Positions 32,136-47,189 of a stretch of DNA of 64,000 bases are shown here, piece by piece. This DNA is from Reclinomonas americana ATCC 50394. Taxonomy: Eukaryota; Jakobida; Jakobea; Jakobida. Where the stretch lies: positions 17,499 through 81,498 of the forward strand of contig PS015289.1 of the NCBI GenBank assembly GCA_048213135.1. The letters are read 5' to 3'. The notes under the pieces are model-generated. The model did not search any database. It was not told the origin of the DNA and saw nothing but the letters and a program-made list of their open reading frames with translations. The position numbers and the translations under genes were made by a program. How positions within the stretch are numbered: the stretch's first letter is position 1; each line of letters opens with the position of its first letter.

Positions 32136-35100
32136 CGTTCCACTCCTGCTCTTTTGCGCATTCTGTCGCTCTCCTGAAACTCTGTACGTATCGTTCTCTC
32201 AAATTTTCTCCTCTCCATTCTCCTCACCCTCTTCCTTCTCCTCCCTCTCACCCTTCTCCCCCCTCCCCCCTTTCTCCCCCGCAGCCCAAGTTCGGCGTCG
32301 TCCACTCCGTCGGCCTGCTCAACGGCGTGCAGAGCCTCGCTCCCAACACCAACAGCAACCACCTGCGCAGTGCCGTGTGGCAGCGCCTCCTGCGCAACTG
32401 CGGCACCGAGTTCATGCGCTACCTGCTGTGCGAGCATCGCGTGTTTGTGCCAACCTCGGCGGCCACGCACGTGCAGGTCGCCGGTCCGGCTATTATCAAT
32501 CACCGATTCCGCGCCACCGCGACTGCTTCTGCTGCCGCCCCACCGCCACCACCACCCGCCGCCGCAGGCCCATCACAACTGCCAGTCCGAGCACCGAAAC
32601 GACAGGCCGCCGAACCCTTGCCCAGGCAACCGACGCCCGCCAAGCGGCGCCGTGTTGCAGAGCCGCTGGCCACCCTGAAGATCCCGCGGCATGTGTATCT
32701 GTACCGGAGAACATCACAGAAGCGGCCAGGACTGCCCACCGACCGTTGCGAAGAAGGTGGCTCTCTTTGCGCGCCACTCGCTGTTGCTCATTGATTCTTC
32801 CCGTCTGCAGACGTCTTGTACAAACTCGGCAAGTCGGGTAACGCCGGTCGCGATCTGGCGCTGCACATCATGCAAAACGGCAGCGACACCCCACTACCAC
32901 CGTCGGCAGAACCCAACCGCAACGCGCATTACGTGCCGAAGCGGCTGGTGGCCTTTGCGGAACTCTGTCACACCTTTCTCGCCCGTCATCACCGCTTCAA
33001 CCACTCGGCGATGTTGAATCTGCACGCGCCGTGCCACGGATCGCCGCGCGAATGGGACGAGGCGGCCACGGCGTCCAAGTCGGCCGGCTCAATCTTCGAC
33101 GCCGACATCAACACGCAGGAGAGTGCGGTGTCGCAGATCGCCGGTGACGGTGCTGAAGGTCGGTGCGGACATGCACATGTCGGTGATGCCGTGATTCACT
33201 TTTTCATGCATGTGCACAGCAAGTGACGACGTGCCCATGCCGCCGACTCCGCAAGTGGGCGGATCGTCCAGCGTGCTGTCGTTCGCCTCTCCGCCCTCGC
33301 ACGTGTTTCTCTACATTCGGTCCATGATCCGTAAGTGCGTACCACTGGAGGCGTGGGGAACCGAGGCCAATCAGCGCAAGTTCCTTTCAGATATCCTTTT
33401 TTGTGATACCTTCGCATCCCACCGTGTTTGTGCGTGCTGCGACCGATTCCTTGACCATGCGTGCCACCCGTCGACGACTTTATCAGGGGCAAGCGCTACG
33501 AGAACGTGTGTCTCGGCCATTTTCGCGACGGTATCAGCTGGAAGGCGATTCCGTGGATCAACGAATGCGGCGCCGACCATCTCACCAAGGAGACCATGCT
33601 GCTTCGCTTTCTCAAGTGGCTCGTGTTCGATGTGGTGCTGCAGCTCATGGCTGTCAATTTCTACTGCACGGAGACGGCGCCGCATGGTAGGCGTTCACCC
33701 CAGCAAATGTGCCACTGTTCTCTCTCGTGTTGCTCACCCTTCGTGCTCTACCCACAGGTCAGCGATTGATGTACTTTCGACAACCGATCTGGGATCGCCT
33801 GTCACGGCGTGCATTCCAAAAGCTGCACGATTCCGGCATGTTGCGCCAGATCAACACTGCAGAACGTACCGCTCTCACCGCGCGACGCAAGCTGGGCGAA
33901 GCCTCCTCCAAACTGCGCTTCGTCCCGAAAGAGGTCAGTCTTGAGTCGGTTGTGTCATTCATTCGCTTTCCCTCCCGCTCACGCGCGGCGCAGTCGGGTT
34001 TCCGTCCAATCTTCAACCTGTCGCGCAAGGTGGCTGTCGCCGGTCGCTTCCCCACTTCGGCGAATGCGCTGCTCCGAGACGCTCTGGCGGTGATCAGTCT
34101 GCACATGGAGAGCAATCCGCGCCTGATGGGTGCCGCCGTGTTCGACCGCAACGATTTTTTTCGGCTGTTTGCGCCGTTTGCCGTGCACCACCAGGAGCGC
34201 AGCGCACGCACGCAGACGCCGATGCCAGAGTTCTACGCCGTGTCCGTGGACGTGCGAGGCGCATTCGACTCGCTGCCGCACCCCTCACTCGCCACCGCCG
34301 TGCGAGCCACGTTTACCGAGTCGCTGTATCTGCTCGTCAAGTGTGCGGTGCTGTCGGGATCGACATCCAATTTGCGCACGCGCTTTCCGCTCATCGCCCG
34401 AAACATTCTGGCCGACGGCTACCCCGAGTTTCTCGAGCTGGCGCGTGATTGGCTCACCAAGAGGTTCTCGCCGGCGGTGTTTGTCGATAAGGTGGGGGTA
34501 GGGAAAGGTAGAAGGGGAAGGCAGAAAGGGAAGGTAAAAGGAAAGGGGGAAAAGAGTGAGAGGGAGTAGAAGGGGAAGGGTGCTGGGGAGCAAGCGAGAA
34601 TCATGTTGACTCGCTTGATCCCGCAATACTTCTCTCGGCATCCGCACTTCACATCAGTCATTTACCTCAGTCCCTCTTGTCTCAGTTTTGACTGTATCTC
34701 CTCTCTCTCTCTCTCGCTCTGTGTGTGTGTGTGTGTCTGCGTCGTGTAAATCCGGTATTCTTATCTTTCGGCCCTCTCGGTTCTTTCTGTTCCCGTCCCC
34801 TTGCTTTATGTGTTTGTTATCGATCTCTCACACAAGCCTCGTTTTCCGTAACCCTGGTCCTTCTCTCCATCTGTCTACTTGCAATGTCATTCTCCTTCAA
34901 TGCCATGATGGTCTTGACCTTCTCTCTCGCGTCAGTGCTCGTTTGATGTTACTCTGTCCAGTTTCTCCCGTTCTCTGCTTGCGATATTCTGTGTTTCTCT
35001 GAACAAGTGGGTTTGTTAAGCGCCCTCGTCCAGACTCTGCTCTCTCACATATCAGTGCCCCATTTCCTCAACCTGCCCCCTCTTTGCATTACTCGACTTG

Positions 35101-37151
35101 CATTCTGTGTTTCTTTTTGATAACGTCCTTGTCACTGTCGTCAGTGCCTCGTCTTTTGTGATTGTGTCTCTTCTCTCTCTTTCTGCACTTGCGATACCGG
35201 TGTCTTCTTTTCTTCTCTGGAAAGTGGCGTATGTTCAGTTTTGTTCTTGCCCAGACTCTTCTCTCTTTCTCTCTCTCACACACGCGCTCTCATTCTCTCC
35301 CTCTCCCTCTTCTGCCCGAACTTTATTCAGTCCACATTGTGTCCTCTTCTGCTCTCTTCTTTCGTGCACGTATATCACTCACTCGCACCCAGCACTTGCT
35401 CTCTCATCGCATCGCCGCACTCACCTATTCCCTTCCCCTTTTCTTCCCTTCCCCCTACGCCAGGTGCTCTACCACCTCTCCCCCCGCGAAGACATCCTCT
35501 CCCTCCTCGACGACCTCGTCCTCTCCAACCTCGTCAACTACGACGGCAGCGTGTCGCTGCAAGAGATCGGCATTCCGCAAGGCTCGGTGGTCTCGACGCA
35601 CCTGTGCAATTTGCTGTATGCGCAGCTGGAGCGCAAGTTTCTCGATTTTCTCTCGCTGCCCGACGACGGCGAGGATCCCGGTGCGAAGCCTCCTTCTCTC
35701 TGTCTCTCTCACACACATTCCCCGTGCAAGCTCACTCTCCTGCTTGCAGCATTCGTGGCTAGCAGTCACTGGCTGGCGGGCTCGACGCTGCTGGTACGCA
35801 TGACCGACGATTTCCTCCTCATTACATCGTCGCGCATCAAGGCCGAGCGATTCCTGCGAGTGATGGCGGGTGGCGTGCCCGAGTTCGGCGTGTCGGTGAA
35901 TCTCGACAAGACGCAGAGCAACTTTGAGTCGCCAACCGGTGGCACACGCACCAGTGGCAGTCGCTTCATTCGGTGGTGCGGCCTGTTGCTCGACACGGTG
36001 CAGCTGGAGCTTCTGTACGATTACTCGCGGTTGTACAGGAAACGTGAGTGTGTTGCTTGATGCAAAAGCGTTGCAATGGTGGCGTACTCATTTCTTTTCT
36101 GCGCGAAGATATGGGCAATACGATTTCCGTGGACGTGGCGCGCAACGCTGGTCGACAGCTGCAGGAGCGAGTGATATCGTTGCGCGCGGGGAGGGGGAAG
36201 GAGGGGGGGAGGGGGGAGAGGGGAGGGAGGGGGGAGAGGGGAGAGGGAGAGGGAAGAGGGAGAGGGAGAGGAAGAGGAAGAGGAAGAGGGAGAGAGGGGG
36301 AGGGAGAGGATGAGGGAAGAGTGAAGAGGCGAGGGAAAGGAGAAGGGGAGAATGATGAGAATAGGAGGAGGAGGGATGGCTGAGGAATAAGAGGGATATA
36401 GGCAGAGGGAGAGGGATGCACACGAAGTGGAGAAAGCATGAGAAGAGAACCAAAAAGGAGTGATTTCCTTTCGCTCATCTATTCTCGCAGTGTCATGGAG
36501 CAGCGCCTGCAGCCAGTGGTCCTCGATCCGGCGGTGCTCAGCGAGCGCACCATTGCCCGCAACATCTACTGCGTGATGAGCTGGACGGCCATGCGACTGC
36601 ACTTGGCGGTGCGCGACATGAGTGCACGCGCCGGCATTCGGCAGGAGTTTGTCATTCGTTGCGTTCCCGACGCTCGCTGATTCACTTGCAAGCATTGCAC
36701 TCACTCCAATGAACAGGAACGGCATTTGCACTGCTCAACGCCGCGCAACACCGCTGCTATCGCATCGGGCGTCGCGATGGCGATGGTGACGGTGGATTGC
36801 TGCGCTGCAAGGCGGCAGTGCAATGGTGCGCACAATTATGCAGCACACGTATTCTCCTTCGACTTGTCTCATTCCTATTGGTGTAGGATCGGCCTCACGG
36901 CATTCCTGCACGCTCTTCAGCGCAAGCAGTCGCGCTACCGCGACCTGCTGCCACGGCTTGCCAGCCTGCAGCACTTTATGTTCGCCAACATCCCCTCGCG
37001 CATGACCGCATGCTTGCTCCACGACGAGTGCCTCGGTTCGCTGCTGTGTCCACCCATTGCAGATCCTGCCGCGACTGGCGCGCGCCGCATCGCCATGCTG
37101 CAAGATGTGCCACAGCATCGGCAGGCGCCCCACTTGCTGGTCAAGTACTGA
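30803..37151 (+). CDS. TERT: Telomerase reverse transcriptase
   Basis: Copies the telomerase RNA template onto chromosome ends in the nucleus. Fourteen exons: 30803-30869, 30931-31298, 32285-32756 (or 32744), 32811-33158, 33220-about 33440, about 33491-33686, 33758-33933, 33994-34491, 35464-35680, 35750-36043, 36109-36178, 36491-36657, 36717-36825, 36887-37151; roughly 1,150 residues. It starts with a basic, NLS-like MGRRRKRPR. Family landmarks follow in order: TEN-like FPDNVLADGY, VQVAGPAII before the RNA-binding domain, T-motif NFYCTETAPHG, motif 1 FRPIFNLSRK, motif A FYAVSVDVRGAFDSLPH (first catalytic Asp), motif B' GIPQGSVVST, motif C RMTDDFLLIT (two catalytic Asp), motif D VSVNLDKTQSNF, motif E RWCGLLLDT, and a C-terminal extension with AAVQW. 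All three catalytic aspartates are present. The junction near 33440-33491 is unclear. A 60-nt in-frame intron (33934-33993) could be retained. Confidence 0.93.
31449..32045. repeat. (CT)n plus CGTACG-rich satellite around a gap
   Basis: In intron 2 of the telomerase gene. (CT)n runs into ACGTACGTCGTCGTCTCGTACGTCGTC, then the gap 31531-31940, then CGTACTGGTACGACGGTACG and (ACGT)n before (CT)n resumes. The palindromic CGTACG core recurs at two other gap edges in this window (40600-40640 and 53540-53608). Confidence 0.75.
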
Positions 37152-37206
37152 CAGGATATAAAAAAAACACGGCGGCGCGGGCATTTACTGGAAGCGGCAC
37201 GGCACG

Positions 37207-38871
37207 TCAGATGCGTGAATCGGGCTCTCGTCGAAAGTGGCGCACTGTGGCCGCGTCAAAACTCTCCAGTCCGTCTGGGAGAGGGAGTGAGCGATTTGTC
37301 TGCCGAGCAAAGAGAGGGAGAGGGAGAGCGGACGAACCGACTTGTGTGCCAATGACCTTGGCAATGTCGGCGCGCATAATGAATGAGATGCGTGAGTCGG
37401 TGACGACTTGGTCCCAGTGTTTGACGAGGGCGCGCACGGTGGTCAGCCACTGGTGGGGGAAGGGGGGAGAAGGGGAAGGGTGAGCAAGGAGAGGAGGCAA
37501 GGGAAAGGGAGGAGCGGCAGGATGAATAGGCATGGAGATTAGGACATGACTGAGTACGAAGATCAAGAGGGGACGAGAAGGGAGCAGGAGGAGAACGAGG
37601 ACCAGGATGAGACGGTTGTGGAACAGGCCGAATAGAACAGAGGCATGGAGATTAGGACATGACTGAGGACGAAGAACAAGAGGGGAGGAGAAGGGAGCAG
37701 GAGGAGAATGAGGAGCAGGATGAGCCGGTTGTGGAACAGGCCGCGTAGAAGAGAGGGATGGGAATACGGACATGACCGAGGACGCAGAACAAGAGGGGAC
37801 GGGAGAAGAGGACGAGAAGGAGAATGAGGAGCAGGATGAGCCGGTTGTGGAGCAGGCCGCGTAGAAGAGAGGCATGGGGATTACGACATGACTGAGGACG
37901 AAGAACAAGAGGGGAGGGGAGAGGGGAGCAGGATGAGCCGGGTGTACAGGCCGCGCATGGGGTGGATATGACTGAGGACGCGGAACAAGAGGGGAGGAGT
38001 GCGAGAAAAAGAAGCACTTCTTCCGTACAGGAGGAGCTCAGACAAGGTGCACGAGAGTCGCAGAAGTTAGGAACAGAGCTCTATCAAGGCAAGTGTCGAG
38101 AACAATAAGGAGGCGATCGCTCAACGACGAGAAGAGAGAGTCAAACTGATGGCGCCAGTATCGAGCGTGCACGAGACGACGGAAAGAGTTAAGGGATGCG
38201 GAATCATGTCGCTCACCCTTTTCTCATCTCTCTTCATCTCTCACTCCATCACTCACTCACTCACTCATACACTCAGTCTCTGCCCTGAAACCCTTTTCTC
38301 CCTTCTCCGTGCCACCCCTCACCCTTCCTTGTCCTCCCCCTCTTCCCCTCCACAACCAACCATCTCCGTGGCAATCAATCGCCGCGCCCGATCCAACTGC
38401 TCCTGCGACCATCCCATTTGCTGTGCGACACGCGGGAACAGCACCTGCGCTGTGGAATCATCCAGCACCAGTCGTTCGCCCACTGGAGGAGGAGTTGGCG
38501 GTGGCTGAGATGCAGAGGGCGATAGAGGGGCGCCGAGGGCGGAGGGCGGAGGTCCACCGTTGCTGCCCGTGTAGGCGCGGTTGCCGCCGCGTGAGCTGAG
38601 AAGGGCGTCGCGTTCTGGGAGGGAAAGGGGGAGTGGGTGAGGTGGAAGGGGGAGGAGCAGGAGGAGGAGGAGTGGAAGAAGAAGAGGAAGAAGAAGAAAG
38701 AGGAGGAGGAGGAGGAAGAGGGGGAGGTGGTGGTGGTGGTGGTGGTGGTGGTGGTGGTGGTGGTGGTGGTGGTGGAGGAGGAGGAGGAGGAGGAGGAGGA
38801 GGAGGAGGAGAAGGGGTGAGAAGAGGGATGATGAGGAAGGCGGAGAACAAGCACTCAATTAAGACGGAGGA

Positions 38872-38916
<45 letters not shown>

Positions 38917-39067
38917 TGTGTGAGGATCAGCACGAGAGAAACAACAGAGAGAGTAAGGAGAACAAGACATGTGAGATTATGCACACCATTGGGTTGCGCC
39001 AAATGATCCGTGTATGTTGGTCCTCCCTCCCTGTGAGCACGAGTGAGTTACAAACACACACTCTCTT

Positions 39068-39104
<37 letters not shown>

Positions 39105-39225
39105 TCTCACGCAACGCAGCAACGAGCTTTGGCACATCCTGTGCACTCTTGTCACCTCCCCTCTCCGCATCATCGTCTCCTGTGTTCTCTTGGGCAGAGT
39201 TGCCCGGGCAAAACGCAGAACCCAT
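37207..39225 (-). CDS. 189-residue protein, possible N-myristoylation site
   Basis: Complete four-exon gene: 39111-39225, 38361-38614, 37342-37449 and 37207-37299, total 570 nt from ATG to TGA, all in frame with AG acceptors. Donors are GTGAGA, GTTGGT and GTCGGT. The N terminus MGSAFCPG has Gly2 and Ser3 plus Cys6, which fits N-myristoylation with nearby palmitoylation, though this is inferred. A Pro/Gly/Ser linker is followed by a helical region (VLFPRVAQQMGWSQEQLDRA and WLTTVRALVKHWDQVVTDSR) and the tail REPDSRI. The GWSxEQxDxA pattern resembles a calcium-binding or dehydrogenase C-terminal helix pair only weakly. No family recognised. It is convergent with the telomerase gene, 56 bp between stop codons. 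Confidence 0.7.
37525..37990. repeat. Intronic minisatellite, about 113 bp x 4
   Basis: In intron 2 of the 189-residue gene. Units contain GCATGGAGATTAGGACATGACTGAGGAC, GAAGAACAAGAGGGGAGGAG and GGATGAGCCGGTTGTGGAACAGGCCG. Starts near 37529, 37643, 37756 and 37870, with a truncated copy at 37955. Copies are about 90 percent alike by eye. Confidence 0.85.
38640..38930. repeat. GGA, GGT and GA microsatellite block
   Basis: In intron 1 of the 189-residue gene: (GAA/GGA)n at 38655-38725, a (GGT)n run at 38726-38772, (GGA)n to 38810, then (GA)n at 38875-38915. Open frames encoding poly-Gly, poly-Val or poly-Glu here are artefacts. Confidence 0.85.
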
Positions 39226-39359
39226 CTCGTTGCTCAATGAGACGAATTTTGAGTGATTGTGTTGTCCGCCGAGGAGTCCTGTCGATGCACTCCTCAATGT
39301 CGCGCGAGGAAGGAGGAAGGAGAAAGCAGTGGTCTTGTACGCTGGCACACGTTGATAGC

Positions 39360-39740
39360 GAAGGAAGAAAGGAAACGCGAGACTGTTCGGCTGTCGACGT
39401 CAACCTTGCTCTCGACGTCGGCAAAAGAGCATTTGCAAGGGAATTGGTACGTGCCACTGCATAGCTCCAAGCCTCAGTACATTATGCAGCCCGAATGGCA
39501 CAGGTTGCGGTGGGGATGCAGGCACAATTGCAACTGCAACTTCGACGTCGATCTCTCTCGACAAGAAAGCTAACCAAAGCTGCTACAAGGGAATTGGTAC
39601 GTGCCACTACATACACTCGTACTTCGTACATATGATGCTGCAAGCGATGAAGGGAATCGCGGCGACTGGGAAGCATGCAGAAGCGCAAATTGCAATCTCG
39701 ACGTTGATCATTTCTCTCACCAGGAAAGCTTCTGCATTGC
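39360..39740. repeat. Tandem repeat, about 147 bp x 2.5
   Basis: CAAGGGAATTGGTACGTGCCACT occurs at 39436 and again at about 39583, each preceded by a TTCGACGTCGATCTCTC-like block (39370, 39540, 39690). The array lies between the start of the 189-residue gene and the start of GT31 copy A, so it is upstream of both divergent genes. Confidence 0.65.
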
Positions 39741-40011
39741 CACAGGCCATTACATAGCCCACGGCCTTCGCGTAGGTCACAAGGAAGGCGCCGGAGAAAC
39801 GCCAGTGACTGGGAGGAGTACGAAGCGAAACATTGCATTGGAGGATTTGTCAGGTTTTCTGCTGGCGACGCCGCAGCGATCCAGTTCGTGTTGCCTCGTG
39901 GCCAGACTGCTCTCTCACTCTCTCCCAGGGTCACACGCCGCGCATGCACCTTGTGCAACAATTTTGGCGCGAAAACACAGTTTGTCCGGATCGCCACTCT
40001 TTCTTTGTTGC

Positions 40012-43439
<3,428 letters not shown>

Positions 43440-43828
43440 TATATAATACAAGCATCTAGACGTTGAAGGAAGGGAAGGGGAGGGATGAGGAGAAGAAGGG
43501 AGAGAGGGAGGGAGGTAGAGGAAGAGGGGGAATGAATAACAAGAAGAAGAAGCAGGATGAGGAAAAGCATAACGTTGATGATGAGGAGTACAACAAAAAG
43601 AAGAAGGATAGAGGGGAGAGAAGGCGATTCTGCAAGAGGGAGAGAAAGAAGACGATTTGGAAAATGGCGCGAAAAACAATTCGAATTCTCCGGCACAAAA
43701 GACTTCGACATTCTCGTCACGTCGACCTCTTTCTCTCCCACCTTGCTTGTAGCAGCTCACGGATGCAACAATCACTCTCCTCCCACCCAAACTTCATCGT
43801 CCCACTTGTCCACCACACTCAATTTGTC

Positions 43829-46446
43829 ATGATTGTGAGGGCGCGAACCTCGCCTCCCCCTCGCCTATACCTCCTCCTCGCCACGCAGCTCGCCAGCCTT
43901 CTCCTCCTCCTCTTCCTCTTGCTCTGCACAGACGAGGCTCTCGCCACACCCATTCCCACACATGCAGTCGAGTCGCCGATCGAGTTGGAAATGGCGCGAA
44001 AAAGCAACGTGTTGAATGTGACACTGGCGGTGAAGCCGTCGCATGCGTCGCCGCCCTCGGAGGTCGTTCACCTCTACTTGTCATGGGCGGATCCGCAGAT
44101 TACCACACTGAGAGAAGCAGGTGTGACTGAGGGGAAAAGGATGTCACTCATCTCTGTGGCCCCTGTCTTTTTTGGCGCTGTCTTGTCTCTCATCCACTCT
44201 CTGACTCGCTTTCTGTGGATCTGCCTCTCGCACTGCATTCTCTCTCGTATTCCTCCGACTTGTCTCTTTCCCTCTCTACTCCAGCACTGTTTAGCTCTCT
44301 TTTCTCTTTCTCTGTCTTTCTCTTCCTCTGTTTTTCCTTTCTCTCTCTTCTGCGGCACTGGCTTCTCTTCCCGACACTGGTATGTTCTCTGTTGTCTCTC
44401 ATCCACTCTCTGACTCGCTTTCTGTCTGTCTCTTTCTCTCCCTCTGTTCTTTGGCACAGCGTTTTGTCTCATCTCTTTCTCTTGCCAGTCTCATTCCCTA
44501 TCTTCTCTGTCTTTCCTTTCTCTCTCTTCTGTGGCACTGTCACTTCCCGACGCTCTGTCATCTTCGGTGTGGCTTGTCTCTATACTCTGGCACTGCATTC
44601 TGTCTCATCTCTTTCTCTTACCAGTCTCTTTCTCTCTTCTCTCCTCTGGGCTCTCTTTTCTCTTTATCTGACTTGTCACTTTCTTTCCCTCTCTACTCCA
44701 GCACTGTTTAACTCTCTTTTCTTTTTCTCTGTCTTTCTCTTCCTCTGTTTTTCCTTTCTCTCTCTTCTCAGGCACTGTCTTCTCTCTGGTTTGTTCTCTG
44801 TGGCCCTCTTTGTCTCTTATCCACTCTGTCTCTTTCTCTCCCTCTGTTCTCTGGCACAGCGTTCTGTCTCATCTCTTTCTCTTACCAGTCTCATTCCCTA
44901 TCTTCGCACTGCATTCTCTTTCCCTGGCTCTCACATCTCACTCTCACTCTGGCTTGTCTCCCCCTCTCTTCTTTGGCCTGTCTTATTCTCATTCTCCCTT
45001 CCTTCCCCTCCCTTCCCCTCCCTTGCCCTCCCTTCCTCCCTCCCCCTCCCTCCCCCCTCCCTTCCCCCTCCCTCACCTGCCTGCCACAGTGACCCGTGCC
45101 TTGGCGATGGACGCCATGGCCAACAGCACCAGCATCCCTATCGAGTTGTACATGAACAAGGCGCGCCTGCTTCTCCAACAGCGAGGCTTGTGGAGGTGTA
45201 CGCACTGCAAGGCACGACCGCTGCCGTTCACGACGTTGGTGGTGAGCAGAGCGGAGGGGAAGGAGGAGGGTGTAGTGGAGGAGAGCTCATCCTGGCGTTC
45301 CACTCTCCTTCTCTTTCTTCTCGTAATTTTTCTGTTGTTGTCGTTCTCCCCTTCCTCTTCTATTCCTTCGTGACATCCCACTCTTCTTCTCTTTCATGTT
45401 GTTGCCGCTGCTGTTCTTGTCGTTGCCGTCGTCTCTGTCGCTGTTCTTTATCGACCCTGTTGTCTTCCTCTCTTTCTCCCTAATCTCCCCTTCCTCTCTT
45501 TTCTCTCCTGGGGTCCCACTCTTCTTTCTTCTCTTTCATGTTGTTGCTGCTGCTGTTGTTGTCGTTGTCGTCGTCTCCGTCGTTAGTCTTTATCGTCCCC
45601 GTTTTCCTCTTCTCCTCCATCTCCCCCGTGTTCTCCTTTCCCACATCCCACTCTTCTGCTCGTTCTTTCTGTTCTTGTCTTTGCTGTTGTCCTCCACTCC
45701 TCGATTATATTCTCATGTTTCTTCTCTCCCTCTTCTCCTTTTCCTCCTCAAGAGAAGATCTGATCGAAAAGACCACTTTCCTGTGTTCATTCCTTGGTGA
45801 CCACAGAACGGACCTCTCAAATACGAGCAGCGACGTGTGGGGCTCATGTTGCGCGGACGCTTGTACATTCTCAACGTGGACATTGATGGCAGTGATGTGA
45901 CACGTGTTGGTGCGTTGTCTTCGCGAAGAAAAATCGAAATCGTCCTCTGATACTAATTGTGTGCGCACGCAGTCAGCGACTTTGTGAAGCAAGAGGAGCT
46001 CGACGACGTGCTGCTGGAACCCATGGCAATGGCGGTGCGCTGGCAATTGGAGCGCAACACTCCAGAGGTGAATGCAGCCAGTGCACCCGTCATTGTCCCG
46101 CTTCCTCACTTTTGCTGCAGCCGGAACTCGTTCCGCCATCTCTTGTGCGCCTCGAGTACCTGCGCAAAGGGTTCCTCGTTCCACCTGCGCCGGGCGTCCA
46201 GAGAGACCGTCGCCGAACTTCAGAGTCGTACGTGATGCCCGGTTCCGAGTTGTACGGTACAAAGAATCCCACTTGCTGTAGTTGTGTGTGCGAATGCTGA
46301 TCACTCGCTTGTGGCGGTGCGCAGATGCGCCTCTGCATGCCGACCTGCCTTCCTTCCGGACGAATCTACTGACGTCGGAGGGCCTCCAGTACGATCCTCA
46401 GGGTGTGCTGCTGGAGAGCGCTGCGTACGTGCGACGCAATCCGGAG
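43829..46446 (+). pseudogene. GT31-type glycosyltransferase copy B, catalytic exon absent
   Basis: Six exons (43829-44120, 45090-45241, 45807-45909, 45973-46067, 46121-46256, 46325-46446) give 300 in-frame codons with no stop, matching copies A and C exon by exon and phase by phase. A signal peptide (LLLLLFLLLCTDEALA) leads into LSWADPQITTLREAG, RRVGLMLRGRLYILNVDIDG, EPMAMAVRWQLE, VRLEYLRKGF and AAYVRRNPE at a GTCAGT donor. In copies A and C a single exon of about 1 kb encoding the whole GT31 domain follows. Here 46447-47189 is only GA/CT-rich DNA with a 20-base gap, and the next gene lies on the opposite strand. So this copy has either lost its catalytic domain or the 20-base gap hides a collapse. 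Confidence 0.75.
44160..44960 (+). repeat. Intronic CT-rich repeat with long units
   Basis: Intron 1 of copy B contains repeated blocks GGCACAGCGTT(T/C)TGTCTCATC with TCTTACCAGTCTCATTCCC (about 44452, 44858) and CCAGCACTGTTTA(G/A)CTCTC with TCTGTTTTTCCTTTCTC (44281, 44697). The two block types alternate, giving a unit of roughly 400 bp. Each GGCAC(A/T)G element looks like a decayed acceptor. Confidence 0.65.
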
Positions 46447-46459
46447 GTCAGTGTCATTG

Positions 46460-47147
46460 GGCTCTCTCTCATTTGGAAAAAGAAAACAGATAAGAAGAGG
46501 AAGAAGAGAGGACGAGGATAAGGAGGAAAAGAGAGAGAGAGAGAAGAAGAAACGATGAATGAGAAGAAGAAACCCCACCACAAGAAGAACGACAGGGACA
46601 GAGAAGATGGAGGAGGAGGAGGAGGAGGAGGAGGAGGCGAAAAGAACAACAACCAGAAGTGCGAGAAGCAGATGGCCAGAATGAGGAGGAGTGTAGGTGG
46701 AAGAAGAAAAGAATAGAAAAAGAAGAACAAGAACGAGAACAAGAGGAAGTTTTCATTCTCTCGCTCTCTCTCGTATATGTGTTCAATTAAAGTAGTAGAG
46801 AAAGAAAAGGCCACGAAAAGGAAGGAGGAGAACGAAGAGGATAGAGAACAAGAAGAGGGAGAGGAGGAGGAGAAAATGGGCAAGAATAAGAAAAGAAGAA
46901 CAACAAGCAGAAGCAGAACTCCCTCTTCCTCCCTCTTTTCTCAGTCTTCTCTCTCTTCTCTCCCTTTTGTCCTTTCTCTCTCCCTCCCTCCTCCCTCCTC
47001 CCTCCCTCCTTCCCTCCCTTCCCTTCCCTCCCTTCCTCCATCCCTGCCTTCCTCCCTCCCTCCCTTCCTCCATCCCTCCCTCCCTCCCTCTCCCTCCCTC
47101 CCTCTCCCCCCTCCCTCCCTCCCTCTCNNNNNNNNNNNNNNNNNNNN
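46460..47147. repeat. GA-rich then CCCT-rich tract with gap
   Basis: (AGAAGA)n and (GGA)n to about 46870, then (CCCT)n/(CCTC)n to the gap at 47128-47147. No exon is supported. This is where the catalytic exon of GT31 copy B should be. Confidence 0.75.
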
Positions 47148-47189
47148 TCGAAGAATGTGTAACAATAAAAGAAGCAGATCAACTTTTAA

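Noticed and set aside
30803-37151. Retrotransposon reverse transcriptase instead of telomerase
   Set aside because: The T motif (NFYCTETA), the TEN-like and RNA-binding regions before the RT, and many introns fit telomerase; no endonuclease, integrase or terminal repeats are seen.
38630-38925. Poly-Gly and poly-Val protein
   Set aside because: Translation of (GGT)n and (GGA)n in an intron of the 189-residue gene.
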